Shown in pieces: positions 16,431 to 24,094 of a stretch of 29,483 nucleotides of DNA. The position numbers and the translations under genes were made by a program. This stretch comes from a virus. The notes under the pieces were generated by a model. The model worked only from the letters and a program-made list of their open reading frames with translations, had not been told where the DNA came from and did not search any database. Where the stretch lies: positions 1-29,483 of the IMG/VR virus record IMGVR_UViG_3300014838_000062; one strand, written 5' to 3'. Each line of letters opens with the position of its first letter. Positions within the stretch are counted from its first letter, which is position 1.

Positions 16431-17777
16431 ATGGCTGAGACAACAGAAGCTACTAACATCCAGAGAGTTGAAGTGGACTCTTTAGATAATCTATTAGGAA
16501 TTCCAGGAGCAGAGAATATTATGACTGCAACTGGTAATGAGAAACCAGGATTCTTTGGAAGACAAAAGGTTGATACTAATTTTCTTAATCCTACTAAACA
16601 AGCTATTCCAACTCCAGTAGTAGAGACTCCAGTAGGAGAAACTCCTGAAGCAAAAGTTACAAGAGAAGCTGCTGAAAAGAAAACTAAAGAAGATAAAGAG
16701 AAAGCAGACTTACTTGCTAAAGGTAAAGAGAAAGGTGCTGAAGATCTTACACAAATACTTACTGATCTAGATCCTAATAAAGATCCCGAAGCTGCTGCAA
16801 AGGCTGCTGAAGAAGCAAGTAAAAATGCAGGAAGACCTAAGGTAGATAAAGAAGGTATGATAGAGCTTACCAAAAAGTTCATTGAAAAAGGACTAATGGT
16901 TCCCTTTGAAGGAGATAAGTCAGTAGATGACTATACAATGAAGGACTTTGAAGAACTTATAGAAGCTAACTTTAATGATAGAGAAGCTAAAATAAAAGAA
17001 AGTACTCCAGTAGAGTTCTTTGATTCTCTCCCTCCTGAATTACAAGTAGCTGCCAAGTATGTAGCAGATGGTGGTAAAGACATGAAGGGCATCTTCAGAG
17101 CATTATCCCAGGTAGAAGAAACAAGATCCCTAGATCCCACTAAAGATAAAGATCAAGAATCTATAGTAAGAGAATATCTAAGAGCTACTAACTTTGGAAC
17201 AGAAGATGATATTCAAGATGAGATTATAGGTTGGAAAGATATGAATAAACTAGCTGAGAAAGCTACTAAGTTTAAACCTAAACTGGACCAGATGAATGAA
17301 CAGATGGTAGCACAAAAGCTAGCATATCAGGAAAAGGCCAGAAAAGAACAAGAAGCAGGAGCACAACACTACATGAAAAGTATATATGACACATTAAAAA
17401 CTGCAGAACTTGGTGGTCTAAAACTAGATAAGAAAGTACAAAGTCAACTGTATAATGGACTAGTATCATTTAACTATCCTTCTATTACAGGTAACAATAC
17501 TAACTTACTAGGTCACCTTCTGGAGAAGTATCAAAGAGTAGAACCCAATCCTGCTATTATAGCTGAAGCTTTATGGCTGCTATCTGATCCAGATGGTTAC
17601 AAAGCTAAAATTAAAGAAGGTGGTAAAACAGAAGCTGCAGTAGAAACAGCCAGGAAATTAAAAACAGAAGCTACTAATAAACAAACTTCAGGTAATGGTT
17701 CTGGTGTAATAGAAGATACTACAAAGACTAAGACAAGGACTATACCAAGAAACCAAAGCTTTTTTGCAAGATCTTAA
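16431..17777 (+). CDS. Scaffolding-like protein between portal and capsid genes
   Basis: A 448-residue acidic, Lys/Glu/Ala-rich protein. Residues 1-60 contain a short ordered segment (VEVDSLDNLLGIPGAENI). Residues 65-135 are low-complexity Pro/Glu/Lys/Ala and probably disordered or coiled coil (EAAEKKTKEDKEKADLLAKG). Residues 140-380 are helical with a conserved-looking ELPPELQVAAKYVADGGKD-like section (FDSLPPELQVAAKYVADGG). The tail is basic (TKTKTRTIPRNQSFFARS). Composition and the portal-scaffold-capsid order indicate a scaffolding or internal head protein. No protease motif is seen. The stop shares a base with the start of the fragment at 17777. Confidence 0.7.
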   Translation: MAETTEATNIQRVEVDSLDNLLGIPGAENIMTATGNEKPGFFGRQKVDTNFLNPTKQAIPTPVVETPVGETPEAKVTREAAEKKTKEDKEKADLLAKGKEKGAEDLTQILTDLDPNKDPEAAAKAAEEASKNAGRPKVDKEGMIELTKKFIEKGLMVPFEGDKSVDDYTMKDFEELIEANFNDREAKIKESTPVEFFDSLPPELQVAAKYVADGGKDMKGIFRALSQVEETRSLDPTKDKDQESIVREYLRATNFGTEDDIQDEIIGWKDMNKLAEKATKFKPKLDQMNEQMVAQKLAYQEKARKEQEAGAQHYMKSIYDTLKTAELGGLKLDKKVQSQLYNGLVSFNYPSITGNNTNLLGHLLEKYQRVEPNPAIIAEALWLLSDPDGYKAKIKEGGKTEAAVETARKLKTEATNKQTSGNGSGVIEDTTKTKTRTIPRNQSFFARS

Positions 17778-17920
17778 TGAGCCATTATTTATATAGACAT
17801 ATTAGACCAGATACTAATGTTCCTTTTTATATTGGTATTGGAGCTTCTAATAGTAGGAGAGCATGGGAGACTAGGAAAAGAAATAAATTAGCAACAATCA
17901 AAACAAATATAAATAAATAA
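17777..17920 (+). pseudogene. GIY-YIG endonuclease N-terminal fragment
   Basis: A 47-residue reading frame starting MSHYLYRHIRPDTNVPFYIG. It matches the start of the relic at 12952 (YVYRHIRLDKNEPFYIGIG) and then continues ASNSRRAWETRKRN, which is the expected next part of a GIY-YIG domain including the Arg-rich helix. It ends in TAA before the catalytic Glu. The start overlaps the stop of the scaffold-like gene (TAATGA), the same junction type as at 12952. It is probably the truncated remains of a homing endonuclease inserted before the capsid gene. Confidence 0.65.
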
Positions 17921-17923
17921 CTA

Positions 17924-17939
17924 AACTAAAACTTGTAAA
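17924..17939 (+). repeat. 16-nt leader repeat before the capsid gene, copy 1
   Basis: AACTAAAACTTGTAAA occurs here, 2 nt before the capsid ATG, and identically at 22991-23006, 1 nt before the ATG at 23008. A related form precedes the start at 22869. Confidence 0.55.
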
Positions 17940-17941
17940 TT

Positions 17942-19558
17942 ATGAGCACTCCAGTATTAAATAATGGCATATTCCTCAGGGACACTAGCTACCAAGCTAC
18001 CTCTCATGTGGATTCTTACCATTTGGTAAACATGTTAAAAACAGCTGAGCCTATGGATTTAGGTCCTGTAGATATTTGGGCAATGGCACAGAAAGTAGAA
18101 ATGCCCCTTTATCAACTATCTTCTTTTGGTGGTAAAAATATCATCATGGTAGATAATGCAAGAGGAGAATACAAATGGCAAACACCAGTTGTACAAGATC
18201 TTCCTTATATTATTGAAGACATCCAACCAGGTAATGCTACCAAAGGTATAGATGGTACTACCTTCCAGATCAAGATTAACAAACGTGAGTTTGGTCATGG
18301 CGATATCCTCACTTATGATAAATATAATGGTGTGGAAATGTATGTAACAGCAGATGATATCATGACTATTGGTGATGGTTTTATCTATACTGTGCAACTA
18401 GTAAATAATGATAACTACAAATATCTAGATAATAAGTTTCTTGCTGGTGGTACCAGGGTATTCAGAAAAGGTTCTGCAAGAGGTGAATATGGAGAAAGGT
18501 TCTCTGATATTAGGACTTCTACAGGATTTAGGGAATTCTATAACTATGTAGGTGGTGCTGAAGCTCACGTTCATTATAGTATTTCTTCCAGGGCTGATCT
18601 TATGATCAAAGGTGGAGTAAACATGGATGGTACAGTTCCTGTAACTGAAATCTGGAGGACATTTGATAAGAATATTGATCCTTCTATTACTTCTTTAGAG
18701 AACATGATTACAGTCATGGGTAAAGAATATGTAAAGAATGCCATTGCAAATGGTAATCTTAACAGGACTTTCTTAACTACTCTTGAAGCAGCTCACCTTT
18801 CTAAAATTGCTACTGACATTGAAACCTACTTGATGTGGGGACATGGTGGTAAGATTAAACAAGATGGTCCAGATGATATGAGGTTATCTGTAGGGTTATG
18901 GAAACAACTTGATTCTTCTTTCAAACGTGTATATAACTACTCAGGATTTAGCTTAGATTTATTTAAAGCTGAGATCTATAACTTCTATGCTGGTAAAGTT
19001 GAATTCCAAGGTCCAGATCCTAAGAGATCTCTGATAGTTCAAACTGGTATTGGAGGTATGAAGCTTGTTAATGAAGCTATTAAGACTGAAGCTGTTAACT
19101 CAGGTTTAGTAATTAATGCTGCTCAGGTAGGTGCTATTACAGGCCAGGGTATGGATTTGAATTATGGATTTGCTTACACTAGCTATGTAATTCCTTTCTT
19201 AGCTAATGTTAAGTTTATCTTAAATCCTGCATTTGATAACTTACATACAAATGATATTGAAAATCCTATTATCAATGGAAGACCTTTATCATCTTATAGC
19301 TTTGTGATCTTTGACGTTACTGACACAGGTAATGATAATATCTTCTTATTGAAACTATCCTGGGATAACCAACTTAAATGGTTCTACCAGAATGGTACTA
19401 TGGATTACATGGGAAGAACACAAGGTTTTCAATCAAATGGTAACTTTAATGGTTATAGAGTTTATATGACTCAAACAATGCCAGCTATCTGGGTAAAAGA
19501 TCCAACCAAAGTACTAAAAATTGTTATGCGTAATCCCATTACTGGTGGAAGTTTCTGA
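17942..19558 (+). CDS. Major capsid protein (HK97 fold, crAss-like)
   Basis: A 538-residue protein in the position after portal and scaffold. It has the N-terminal arm (MSTPVLNNGIFLRDTSYQAT), an aromatic segment VDIWAMAQKVEMPLYQL, and the GEYKWQTP...DILTYDKYNGVEMYVT region. The GSARGEYGERFSDI element and a long C-terminal P-domain follow (ISSRADLMIKGGVN, PIINGRPLSSYSFVIFD, TQTMPAIWVKDPTK). This matches crAss-like major capsid proteins as I know them. Residues 90-177 are duplicated in the stand-alone gene at 12524. Arg is coded by CGT several times here, unlike most genes in the window that use AGA, which fits high expression. Confidence 0.88.
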   Translation: MSTPVLNNGIFLRDTSYQATSHVDSYHLVNMLKTAEPMDLGPVDIWAMAQKVEMPLYQLSSFGGKNIIMVDNARGEYKWQTPVVQDLPYIIEDIQPGNATKGIDGTTFQIKINKREFGHGDILTYDKYNGVEMYVTADDIMTIGDGFIYTVQLVNNDNYKYLDNKFLAGGTRVFRKGSARGEYGERFSDIRTSTGFREFYNYVGGAEAHVHYSISSRADLMIKGGVNMDGTVPVTEIWRTFDKNIDPSITSLENMITVMGKEYVKNAIANGNLNRTFLTTLEAAHLSKIATDIETYLMWGHGGKIKQDGPDDMRLSVGLWKQLDSSFKRVYNYSGFSLDLFKAEIYNFYAGKVEFQGPDPKRSLIVQTGIGGMKLVNEAIKTEAVNSGLVINAAQVGAITGQGMDLNYGFAYTSYVIPFLANVKFILNPAFDNLHTNDIENPIINGRPLSSYSFVIFDVTDTGNDNIFLLKLSWDNQLKWFYQNGTMDYMGRTQGFQSNGNFNGYRVYMTQTMPAIWVKDPTKVLKIVMRNPITGGSF

Positions 19559-19575
19559 TTAAAAACAGTAATTGG

Positions 19576-19607
19576 GTTGCACAATTCAGATCTTCTTATT
19601 ATATTTG
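19576..19607 (+). promoter_or_regulatory. Candidate promoter inside the endonuclease leader
   Basis: TATATTTG at 19600-19607 matches the -7 element TAnnTTTG and GTTG at 19576-19579 is one base from TTTG, with a 20-bp spacer. Transcription would start near 19611, after the 5' arm of the hairpin at 19604-19628, so the hairpin would be absent from this transcript. Confidence 0.45.
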
Positions 19608-19628
19608 TTGGAACTAAAAACCAACAAA
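19604..19628 (+). promoter_or_regulatory. Hairpin that covers the endonuclease translation leader
   Basis: TTTGTTGG at 19604-19611 pairs perfectly with CCAACAAA at 19621-19628 around a 9-nt A-rich loop. The 3' arm contains the CCAAC leader motif and ends one base before the ATG at 19630. In readthrough RNA from the capsid gene the leader would be sequestered. Confidence 0.6.
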
Positions 19629-19629
19629 A

Positions 19630-20493
19630 ATGGAAAAGAAGAAAAGAATTTACAAACACAGAGCTTATCAAGCAGTAGCTAATCTTACTAAGATCAGTGA
19701 AGAACAAAAGAATAAAGTAAAAGAGTTATATACCCAGGGATCTTCTCAGTCTTACATAGAGAAGACTCTGGGAATGACTAGAAAAACTATCAGGACCATT
19801 CTTAAAGCAGAAGGTATTGATAGAGATAAGTCTTCACAGTGGAGACTTAGATATGGTAGTTCTTTGAAAGAAAATGTATTTGATGAATTGAATCCAGAAT
19901 CTTTATATTGGATTGGATTTCTTTATGCAGATGGTCATGTTAGAAAAGATAAAGAGTATTCTATAGAACTAGAAATAGAACTGCAGGATAAATCACATCT
20001 AGAGAAATATAAGACATTTCTAGAATGCAATAAAGAAGTTAAACAATATGAAGAAAATAGTGTTTGTTTAAAAATATTCTCTAAAGTGATTCACTCTAGA
20101 TTAAAAGAACTAGGTTTTGATAATAGAAAGAGTTGGACAGCAATTCCTCATCCTCTATTAAAAGAATCTAGAGATTTCTGGAGAGGAGTAATAGATGGAG
20201 ATGGTGGAGTATATGATTATAAAACAAAAATGGTAAGTTTATGTGGAACATTAGAAACCATTTTTGAGTTTATAATCTTTTGTAGTGAACAACTAGGGAT
20301 AAAAGAAAAGTATCCCAGTCATAGTAACAAAAAAGGATATGCTACTAGTACATTATATCAAGTACATTATTATGGAGAAGATTCTAAAAAAGTCTTACAT
20401 TTACTCTACAAAGATTCAGTTACATATCTTGAGAGAAAGTATCAAAAATATTTAAACATAGTAGAAACTAATAATCAAACAATACTAAACTAA
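19630..20493 (+). CDS. Free-standing LAGLIDADG homing endonuclease
   Basis: A 287-residue protein. Residues 18-60 form a HTH of the resolvase/sigma type (KISEEQKNKVKELYTQGSSQ...TRKTIRTILKAEGI). The two LAGLIDADG motifs are LYWIGFLYADGHV (about 95-107) and FWRGVIDGDGGVY (about 178-190), each with its acidic catalytic residue intact. No splicing blocks are present, so it is not an intein. It lies between the capsid and head-fiber genes. It probably cuts a homologous site in competing phages and drives co-inheritance of the capsid region. A hairpin directly before the start (19604-19628) suggests restricted expression. Confidence 0.88.
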   Translation: MEKKKRIYKHRAYQAVANLTKISEEQKNKVKELYTQGSSQSYIEKTLGMTRKTIRTILKAEGIDRDKSSQWRLRYGSSLKENVFDELNPESLYWIGFLYADGHVRKDKEYSIELEIELQDKSHLEKYKTFLECNKEVKQYEENSVCLKIFSKVIHSRLKELGFDNRKSWTAIPHPLLKESRDFWRGVIDGDGGVYDYKTKMVSLCGTLETIFEFIIFCSEQLGIKEKYPSHSNKKGYATSTLYQVHYYGEDSKKVLHLLYKDSVTYLERKYQKYLNIVETNNQTILN

Positions 20494-20500
20494 AAATATC

Positions 20501-21481
20501 ATGAATAAATTTGTTCCAATGTCTCCAGATCCTTACATCAAAAAAGATGGAGATCAGGAGTTAGCAAAATTTGGTCACCTAAATGCTATTGTTAATGTAC
20601 TTAATAATCAGGCACTTTCTCAAACAGGGTTAGTAGCTCATGCAGGAGATGGACAGGCATTAGGTACCCCACTTCAACAAGGATTTAATGCATTTTCAGT
20701 AGTAGCTACTACTGGAGATAGTGCTACTCTTCCTTCATTAGTTGCTCTTTGTGCATGTACTCCATGTGGACCTATTGCTCCAGTAGTAGTAGTGAATAGT
20801 GGAGCTAATGCAATGAATGTATATCCTTTTCCTGGAGAATCTATTAATGCGTTATCTGTTAATACACCAATAAGTATTGCTGCTGGAGAATCTCTTAGCT
20901 TTAAGAATGTATCTTGTAATAACTGGGATACCTATGGTGCATCTGGTACAGCTGCTCCAGTAGGAGTTTGTACTGATAGTACTTTAACAGGGACAGGATT
21001 ACCTGGATCATGCTTACATGTAGTATCACAACCAGCTACACTAGGATTTGCTGAATATGTACAACGTACTCAAGCTCCTAATAATAGTGTTGCATCTGGG
21101 CTAGCTTTAAAACTTACTACAGATAATGCTGCTATATTTGACACTATTGGTATTACAGTAGCAGGTGCTCCTACACAAGGAGATGCCTTTACATTACCTG
21201 TAGGTTACTACATGGTACGTTATGAGACTAGTACTAGTTCTGTAGGTCCTTTAGCTATTTCTCAAGGAAATACTGCTGCTGGTCCTTTTACTGCAGACAT
21301 TAATACTAAAGCAGGATCTACAACGGCTACTACCTGGATTAACGGAGGTGGTATTGTACATTCTACTGTAGGTAATCAGACTATTATAGTAGGTCCTACT
21401 GATAGTGTTGCAGCAGCTGTAACAACTACAGGAGGTGCTCCTCAGTACATAGTTAGATTAACTATACTTAAAATAGGATAA
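20501..21481 (+). CDS. Head fiber / capsid decoration protein
   Basis: A 326-residue protein starting MNKFVPMSPDPYIKKDGDQE. The first 45 residues (...LAKFGHLNAIVNVLNNQAL) form the conserved helical anchor I associate with crAss-like head fibers. The middle (residues 65-150) has a beta-rich domain with ATLPSL..., NVYPFPGESINAL and SLSFKNVSCNNW, a pattern also found in small decoration domains. The C-terminal half is a beta-sandwich (VGYYMVRYETSTSS, SIS-like turns) typical of trimeric phage fibers. It follows the capsid gene except for the endonuclease insertion. Likely role: surface fiber bound to the capsid. Confidence 0.72.
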   Translation: MNKFVPMSPDPYIKKDGDQELAKFGHLNAIVNVLNNQALSQTGLVAHAGDGQALGTPLQQGFNAFSVVATTGDSATLPSLVALCACTPCGPIAPVVVVNSGANAMNVYPFPGESINALSVNTPISIAAGESLSFKNVSCNNWDTYGASGTAAPVGVCTDSTLTGTGLPGSCLHVVSQPATLGFAEYVQRTQAPNNSVASGLALKLTTDNAAIFDTIGITVAGAPTQGDAFTLPVGYYMVRYETSTSSVGPLAISQGNTAAGPFTADINTKAGSTTATTWINGGGIVHSTVGNQTIIVGPTDSVAAAVTTTGGAPQYIVRLTILKIG

Positions 21482-21488
21482 TAGAATA

Positions 21489-21543
21489 AGATAGGCACTG
21501 GCACCAGACCCCGTAAGGTAGAGCTTGCAACTTTTCCCTATCT
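21489..21543 (+). other. Structured intergenic RNA element (three-way junction candidate)
   Basis: In the gap after the head-fiber gene, AGATAGG at 21489-21495 pairs with CCTATCT at 21537-21543. Inside lie CTG/CAG with a 4-nt loop (21498-21507) and GTAAG/CTTGC with a 6-nt loop (21513-21528, one G-T pair). The segment is richer in G and C than its surroundings. There is no T run, so it is not a simple terminator. It may be a leader element or an RNA-processing site. Confidence 0.4.
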
Positions 21544-21583
21544 CAAAAGCAATAAGTTAAACTAACCAACCAAACCAAAAACT

Positions 21584-22603
21584 ATGAGTCAAACAGTGCA
21601 ATCTATAGAAACTACTGGACCTACCAGGGCAGGTTCTATATCAGTAAAAACTTACTTTGATAGTTCTACCTCTAATATGGGACTAGAAAAATATGGTATG
21701 TCTTTATATGATGGGGTCTATCATGAGGAACAACTAGCATGCTTAGAGAATAATGGAGTAAGGAGATATGTAACAGGATTAAATGAATTTGCTCCTGAAG
21801 TTAAACTTCTCCCTATAGAATTAAGAGAAGCTAAGATAAAAGAAATAAGAAAAGTAGTAACACAGCTAGAAAAGGAATTAGCTGCTAATATTCTTGATCC
21901 AGATGATAAAGAGTTCTGGAATAAAGTAAAACTACTAAGACCAGATAATGATATATACTGGTCTAAGATATCAATTAGAGTAGGTAATCAACCTCTTTAC
22001 CTAGATCCTGAAAAGAAACCAGAAGATCTAATTAAGCTATATGCTATAGAAGCTGGAGGATTTGATATAGTAGCCAGATCTTATGAAGAAGCCCGGGCTA
22101 AAGCAGTACCTCCTAAGTTCTATTTAGATAAATATCAGGAAACTGTTTCTACTACTAATGAGTATAAGATGCTAAAGAATGCTGCAATAGCTGATATGGA
22201 TAGCATGTTTAAAAAGAACTTTATCAAGTTACTCTATGTAGCTAAGGTAGTAGATACTAATAGTCCTCAGTATAGGAAGAATACTCCCCAGGCTATAGTC
22301 TATGATAAGATGGATAAGTTTATAAATGGAGAAGGTTCTGAGACTAACAAGAAAAGAGCAGCTCACCAGTTTATAGATACCTGTACCCTAGATATAGAAA
22401 CTTTAAAGTTAAGAGCTCTTATCAAAGATGCAACTTTCTATAAGTTTATTGCAACTAAAGGAGATGGTTTTATTTACCATGTAGAGAGTAACACTATGAT
22501 GGGAAGAAACCCTTCTGATGTACTAGCTTATTTAAAAAACCCTATTAATGAACAAATCTTATCTTCAGTACTTAATGTAGTGGAGAAATATTGGAACGAG
22601 TAA
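21584..22603 (+). CDS. Conserved crAss-like structural-region protein
   Basis: A 339-residue protein starting MSQTVQSIETTGPTRAGSI, after the leader ACCAACCAAACCAAAAACT. The N-terminal 60 residues are flexible and beta-like; residues 65-330 are mostly helical with repeated charged surfaces (REAKIKEIRKVVTQLEKELA, DKMDKFINGEGSETNKKRAA). It contains YSFxLPEDKEFW-like acidic-aromatic patches (DPDDKEFWNKVKLL). No catalytic motif is seen. Its place between head fiber and small virion genes, and its conservation in this module as I recall it, suggest an internal virion or assembly protein. Exact role unknown. Confidence 0.6.
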   Translation: MSQTVQSIETTGPTRAGSISVKTYFDSSTSNMGLEKYGMSLYDGVYHEEQLACLENNGVRRYVTGLNEFAPEVKLLPIELREAKIKEIRKVVTQLEKELAANILDPDDKEFWNKVKLLRPDNDIYWSKISIRVGNQPLYLDPEKKPEDLIKLYAIEAGGFDIVARSYEEARAKAVPPKFYLDKYQETVSTTNEYKMLKNAAIADMDSMFKKNFIKLLYVAKVVDTNSPQYRKNTPQAIVYDKMDKFINGEGSETNKKRAAHQFIDTCTLDIETLKLRALIKDATFYKFIATKGDGFIYHVESNTMMGRNPSDVLAYLKNPINEQILSSVLNVVEKYWNE

Positions 22604-22626
22604 TCTTAACTTAATACTTAGAAATC

Positions 22627-22818
22627 ATGGCAAAAGACACTAGAGCAGACCTGACTAAACTTGTAGATGGCTACAATGATATGTACAGAGACCCATTACA
22701 GTATGCACAGACTACGTATCTGGCTAATATTAAATCTCAAGGAAGACCTTGGGGTGGAGATAGAGATGCCAGGAACCTAGCTAATAAACCTTGGAATAAA
22801 ATGGATGTACCAATTTAA
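22627..22818 (+). CDS. Small conserved structural-region protein
   Basis: A 63-residue protein starting MAKDTRADLTKLVDGYNDMY. Residues 1-40 are helical, and the C-terminal part is rich in Gly, Arg, Asn and Trp (GRPWGGDRDARNLANKPWNK). The leader GAAATC before the ATG shows no Shine-Dalgarno match. It is the first of three short genes that separate the 21584 gene from the ring protein. Probably a minor virion component; function unknown. Confidence 0.6.
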   Translation: MAKDTRADLTKLVDGYNDMYRDPLQYAQTTYLANIKSQGRPWGGDRDARNLANKPWNKMDVPI

Positions 22819-22868
22819 GACTTTACCAATATAATTAACTAATTAATTAACTAAAAACAAGTAAACAA

Positions 22869-22988
22869 ATGGCTAAGAAAGCAGTTGCTAAGAAACAAGT
22901 TCCACAAGGAACTAAAGTAGGTTTAAACAAATCAGTATCTGTATCTCCATCTTCCTACAAAAAAGGTGGTATGAAAAAGAAGAAGTAA
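22869..22988 (+). CDS. Short Lys-rich protein
   Basis: A 39-residue reading frame starting MAKKAVAKKQVPQGTKVGLN and ending MKKKK. It contains about 13 Lys and no acidic residue, and resembles short basic, DNA-associated or capsid-interior peptides. The ATG is preceded by AACTAAAAACAAGTAAACAA, a variant of the leader before the capsid gene and the next gene, which supports real translation. The gap to the next gene is 19 nt. Confidence 0.6.
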   Translation: MAKKAVAKKQVPQGTKVGLNKSVSVSPSSYKKGGMKKKK

Positions 22989-22990
22989 GT

Positions 22991-23006
22991 AACTAAAACT
23001 TGTAAA
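22991..23006 (+). repeat. 16-nt leader repeat, copy 2
   Basis: Identical to 17924-17939 before the capsid gene; here it ends 1 nt before the ATG at 23008. Confidence 0.55.
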
Positions 23007-23007
23007 C

Positions 23008-23295
23008 ATGGCAAAGTCAATGAAGAAGACAGGAGGAGTAACTAATGAAAATACTCTTGCAGAAGTTAGTCCAACAGTACAAGGTATATCCCCACATGGG
23101 TTAAACGGTACTGCTATGATTAATCCAACTAGCTTAGGTGATCCACTATCCAGAACTAATCTTAATGGTGATGCTAAGTCATCTCCTACTGCAAGGTGGG
23201 GAATGAATGTATCTAAAGATATTAAGAATATGAGGGACACTCTTATGGAGATGCCTGATGGTAGACCTGTGTCTAAAACAGCAGAAAGAAGTTAA
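23008..23295 (+). CDS. Small structural-region protein
   Basis: A 95-residue protein starting MAKSMKKTGGVTNENTLAEV. The N-terminus is basic, the middle is rich in Pro, Asn, Gly and Ser (SPTVQGISPHGLNG...NPTSLGDPLSRTN) and looks unstructured, and the C-terminus is a short helix (DIKNMRDTLMEM). It shares the exact 16-nt leader of the capsid gene. Possibly a minor virion or assembly peptide; no family recognised. Confidence 0.6.
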   Translation: MAKSMKKTGGVTNENTLAEVSPTVQGISPHGLNGTAMINPTSLGDPLSRTNLNGDAKSSPTARWGMNVSKDIKNMRDTLMEMPDGRPVSKTAERS

Positions 23296-23303
23296 GAACT
23301 AGT

Positions 23304-24008
23304 ATGAATAACTCCACACTACAGATCAAGATGAAACAGAGACTGAATAAGTTGGACTCTGAGGATTATGATAATGTTGAATGTTGGATGTTAGTAGAGG
23401 CTTACAATAAAGCTCAGGTAGAGTGGTGCCGTAGACAAATTACTGGTTCTAATATTCTAAAGCAAGGGGATGAGCAGTCTAAGAGAAGAGTAGATGATCT
23501 ACAAGTGCTCCTGACAACCACTCCCATTACCCTCAATGCTTTAGATCTGTATGCAGAAACTGTTGTCATGCCTGTAGATTATTTTGCATTTAAGAGGTTA
23601 GAGGTCTTTGCAACTAAAGAGTGTTGCAAGGACCCTCGCCTGATGACTGTATATCAATCAGAAGAAGCTAATGTAGGAATAGCATTAAAAGATGATAATA
23701 AAAGACCAAACTTTGAATGGGCAGAGACTTTCTTTACTTTTATAGGTAATAAAATTAGAGTTTATACTAATTCAGATTTTACTATATCCAGTTCTAATCT
23801 TATCTATTATAAGCAACCTATTAAAGTTCAGATATTAGGATGTTCTGATCCTTATACAGGAGCAGTAACAACAGTAGATGTTCCTCCAGGTCTTAAGGAT
23901 GATCTGGTAGAAGTAATTATAGATGAAGCAGTAACTATCCTGGCAGGTGACATAGAATCTCTTAACCAGAAGAGTAGAGAACAAAGTGCAGCAGAGGGTA
24001 ATAATTAA
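23304..24008 (+). CDS. Ring/neck protein (crAss-like ring protein 1 type)
   Basis: A 234-residue protein. The N-terminus has the helical pattern of connector proteins (LQIKMKQRLNKLDSEDYDNVECW, VEAYNKAQVEWCRRQ), followed by SKRRVDDLQVLL. The middle is beta-rich (ETVVMPVDYFAFKRLEVFATK, IYYKQPIKVQIL) and the end is a helix (GLKDDLVEVIIDEAVTILAGD). This arrangement, a helical bundle plus beta-sandwich, is that of head-completion/adaptor proteins that bind under the portal, and it matches the crAss-like ring 1 protein as I remember it. It lies 8 nt after the previous gene. An AT-rich gap of 86 nt follows. Confidence 0.65.
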   Translation: MNNSTLQIKMKQRLNKLDSEDYDNVECWMLVEAYNKAQVEWCRRQITGSNILKQGDEQSKRRVDDLQVLLTTTPITLNALDLYAETVVMPVDYFAFKRLEVFATKECCKDPRLMTVYQSEEANVGIALKDDNKRPNFEWAETFFTFIGNKIRVYTNSDFTISSSNLIYYKQPIKVQILGCSDPYTGAVTTVDVPPGLKDDLVEVIIDEAVTILAGDIESLNQKSREQSAAEGNN

Positions 24009-24094
24009 TTTGTACTTTTACTTGTATAATTAGAAAAGAATTATTATATTATACTATATATTTATTAATCAACTAACTAAAAACAAAAAACACA

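Noticed and set aside
16394-16882. Long minus-strand reading frame opposite the scaffold-like gene
   Set aside because: It is complementary to a Lys/Glu/Ala-rich coding region, has biased Ser/Leu/Ala composition and no leader; the plus-strand gene is clearly real. Other minus-strand frames are rejected for the same reason.
19630-20493. LAGLIDADG gene considered as an intein
   Set aside because: No block A, B, F or G splicing motifs, and it has its own leader and stop between two complete genes.
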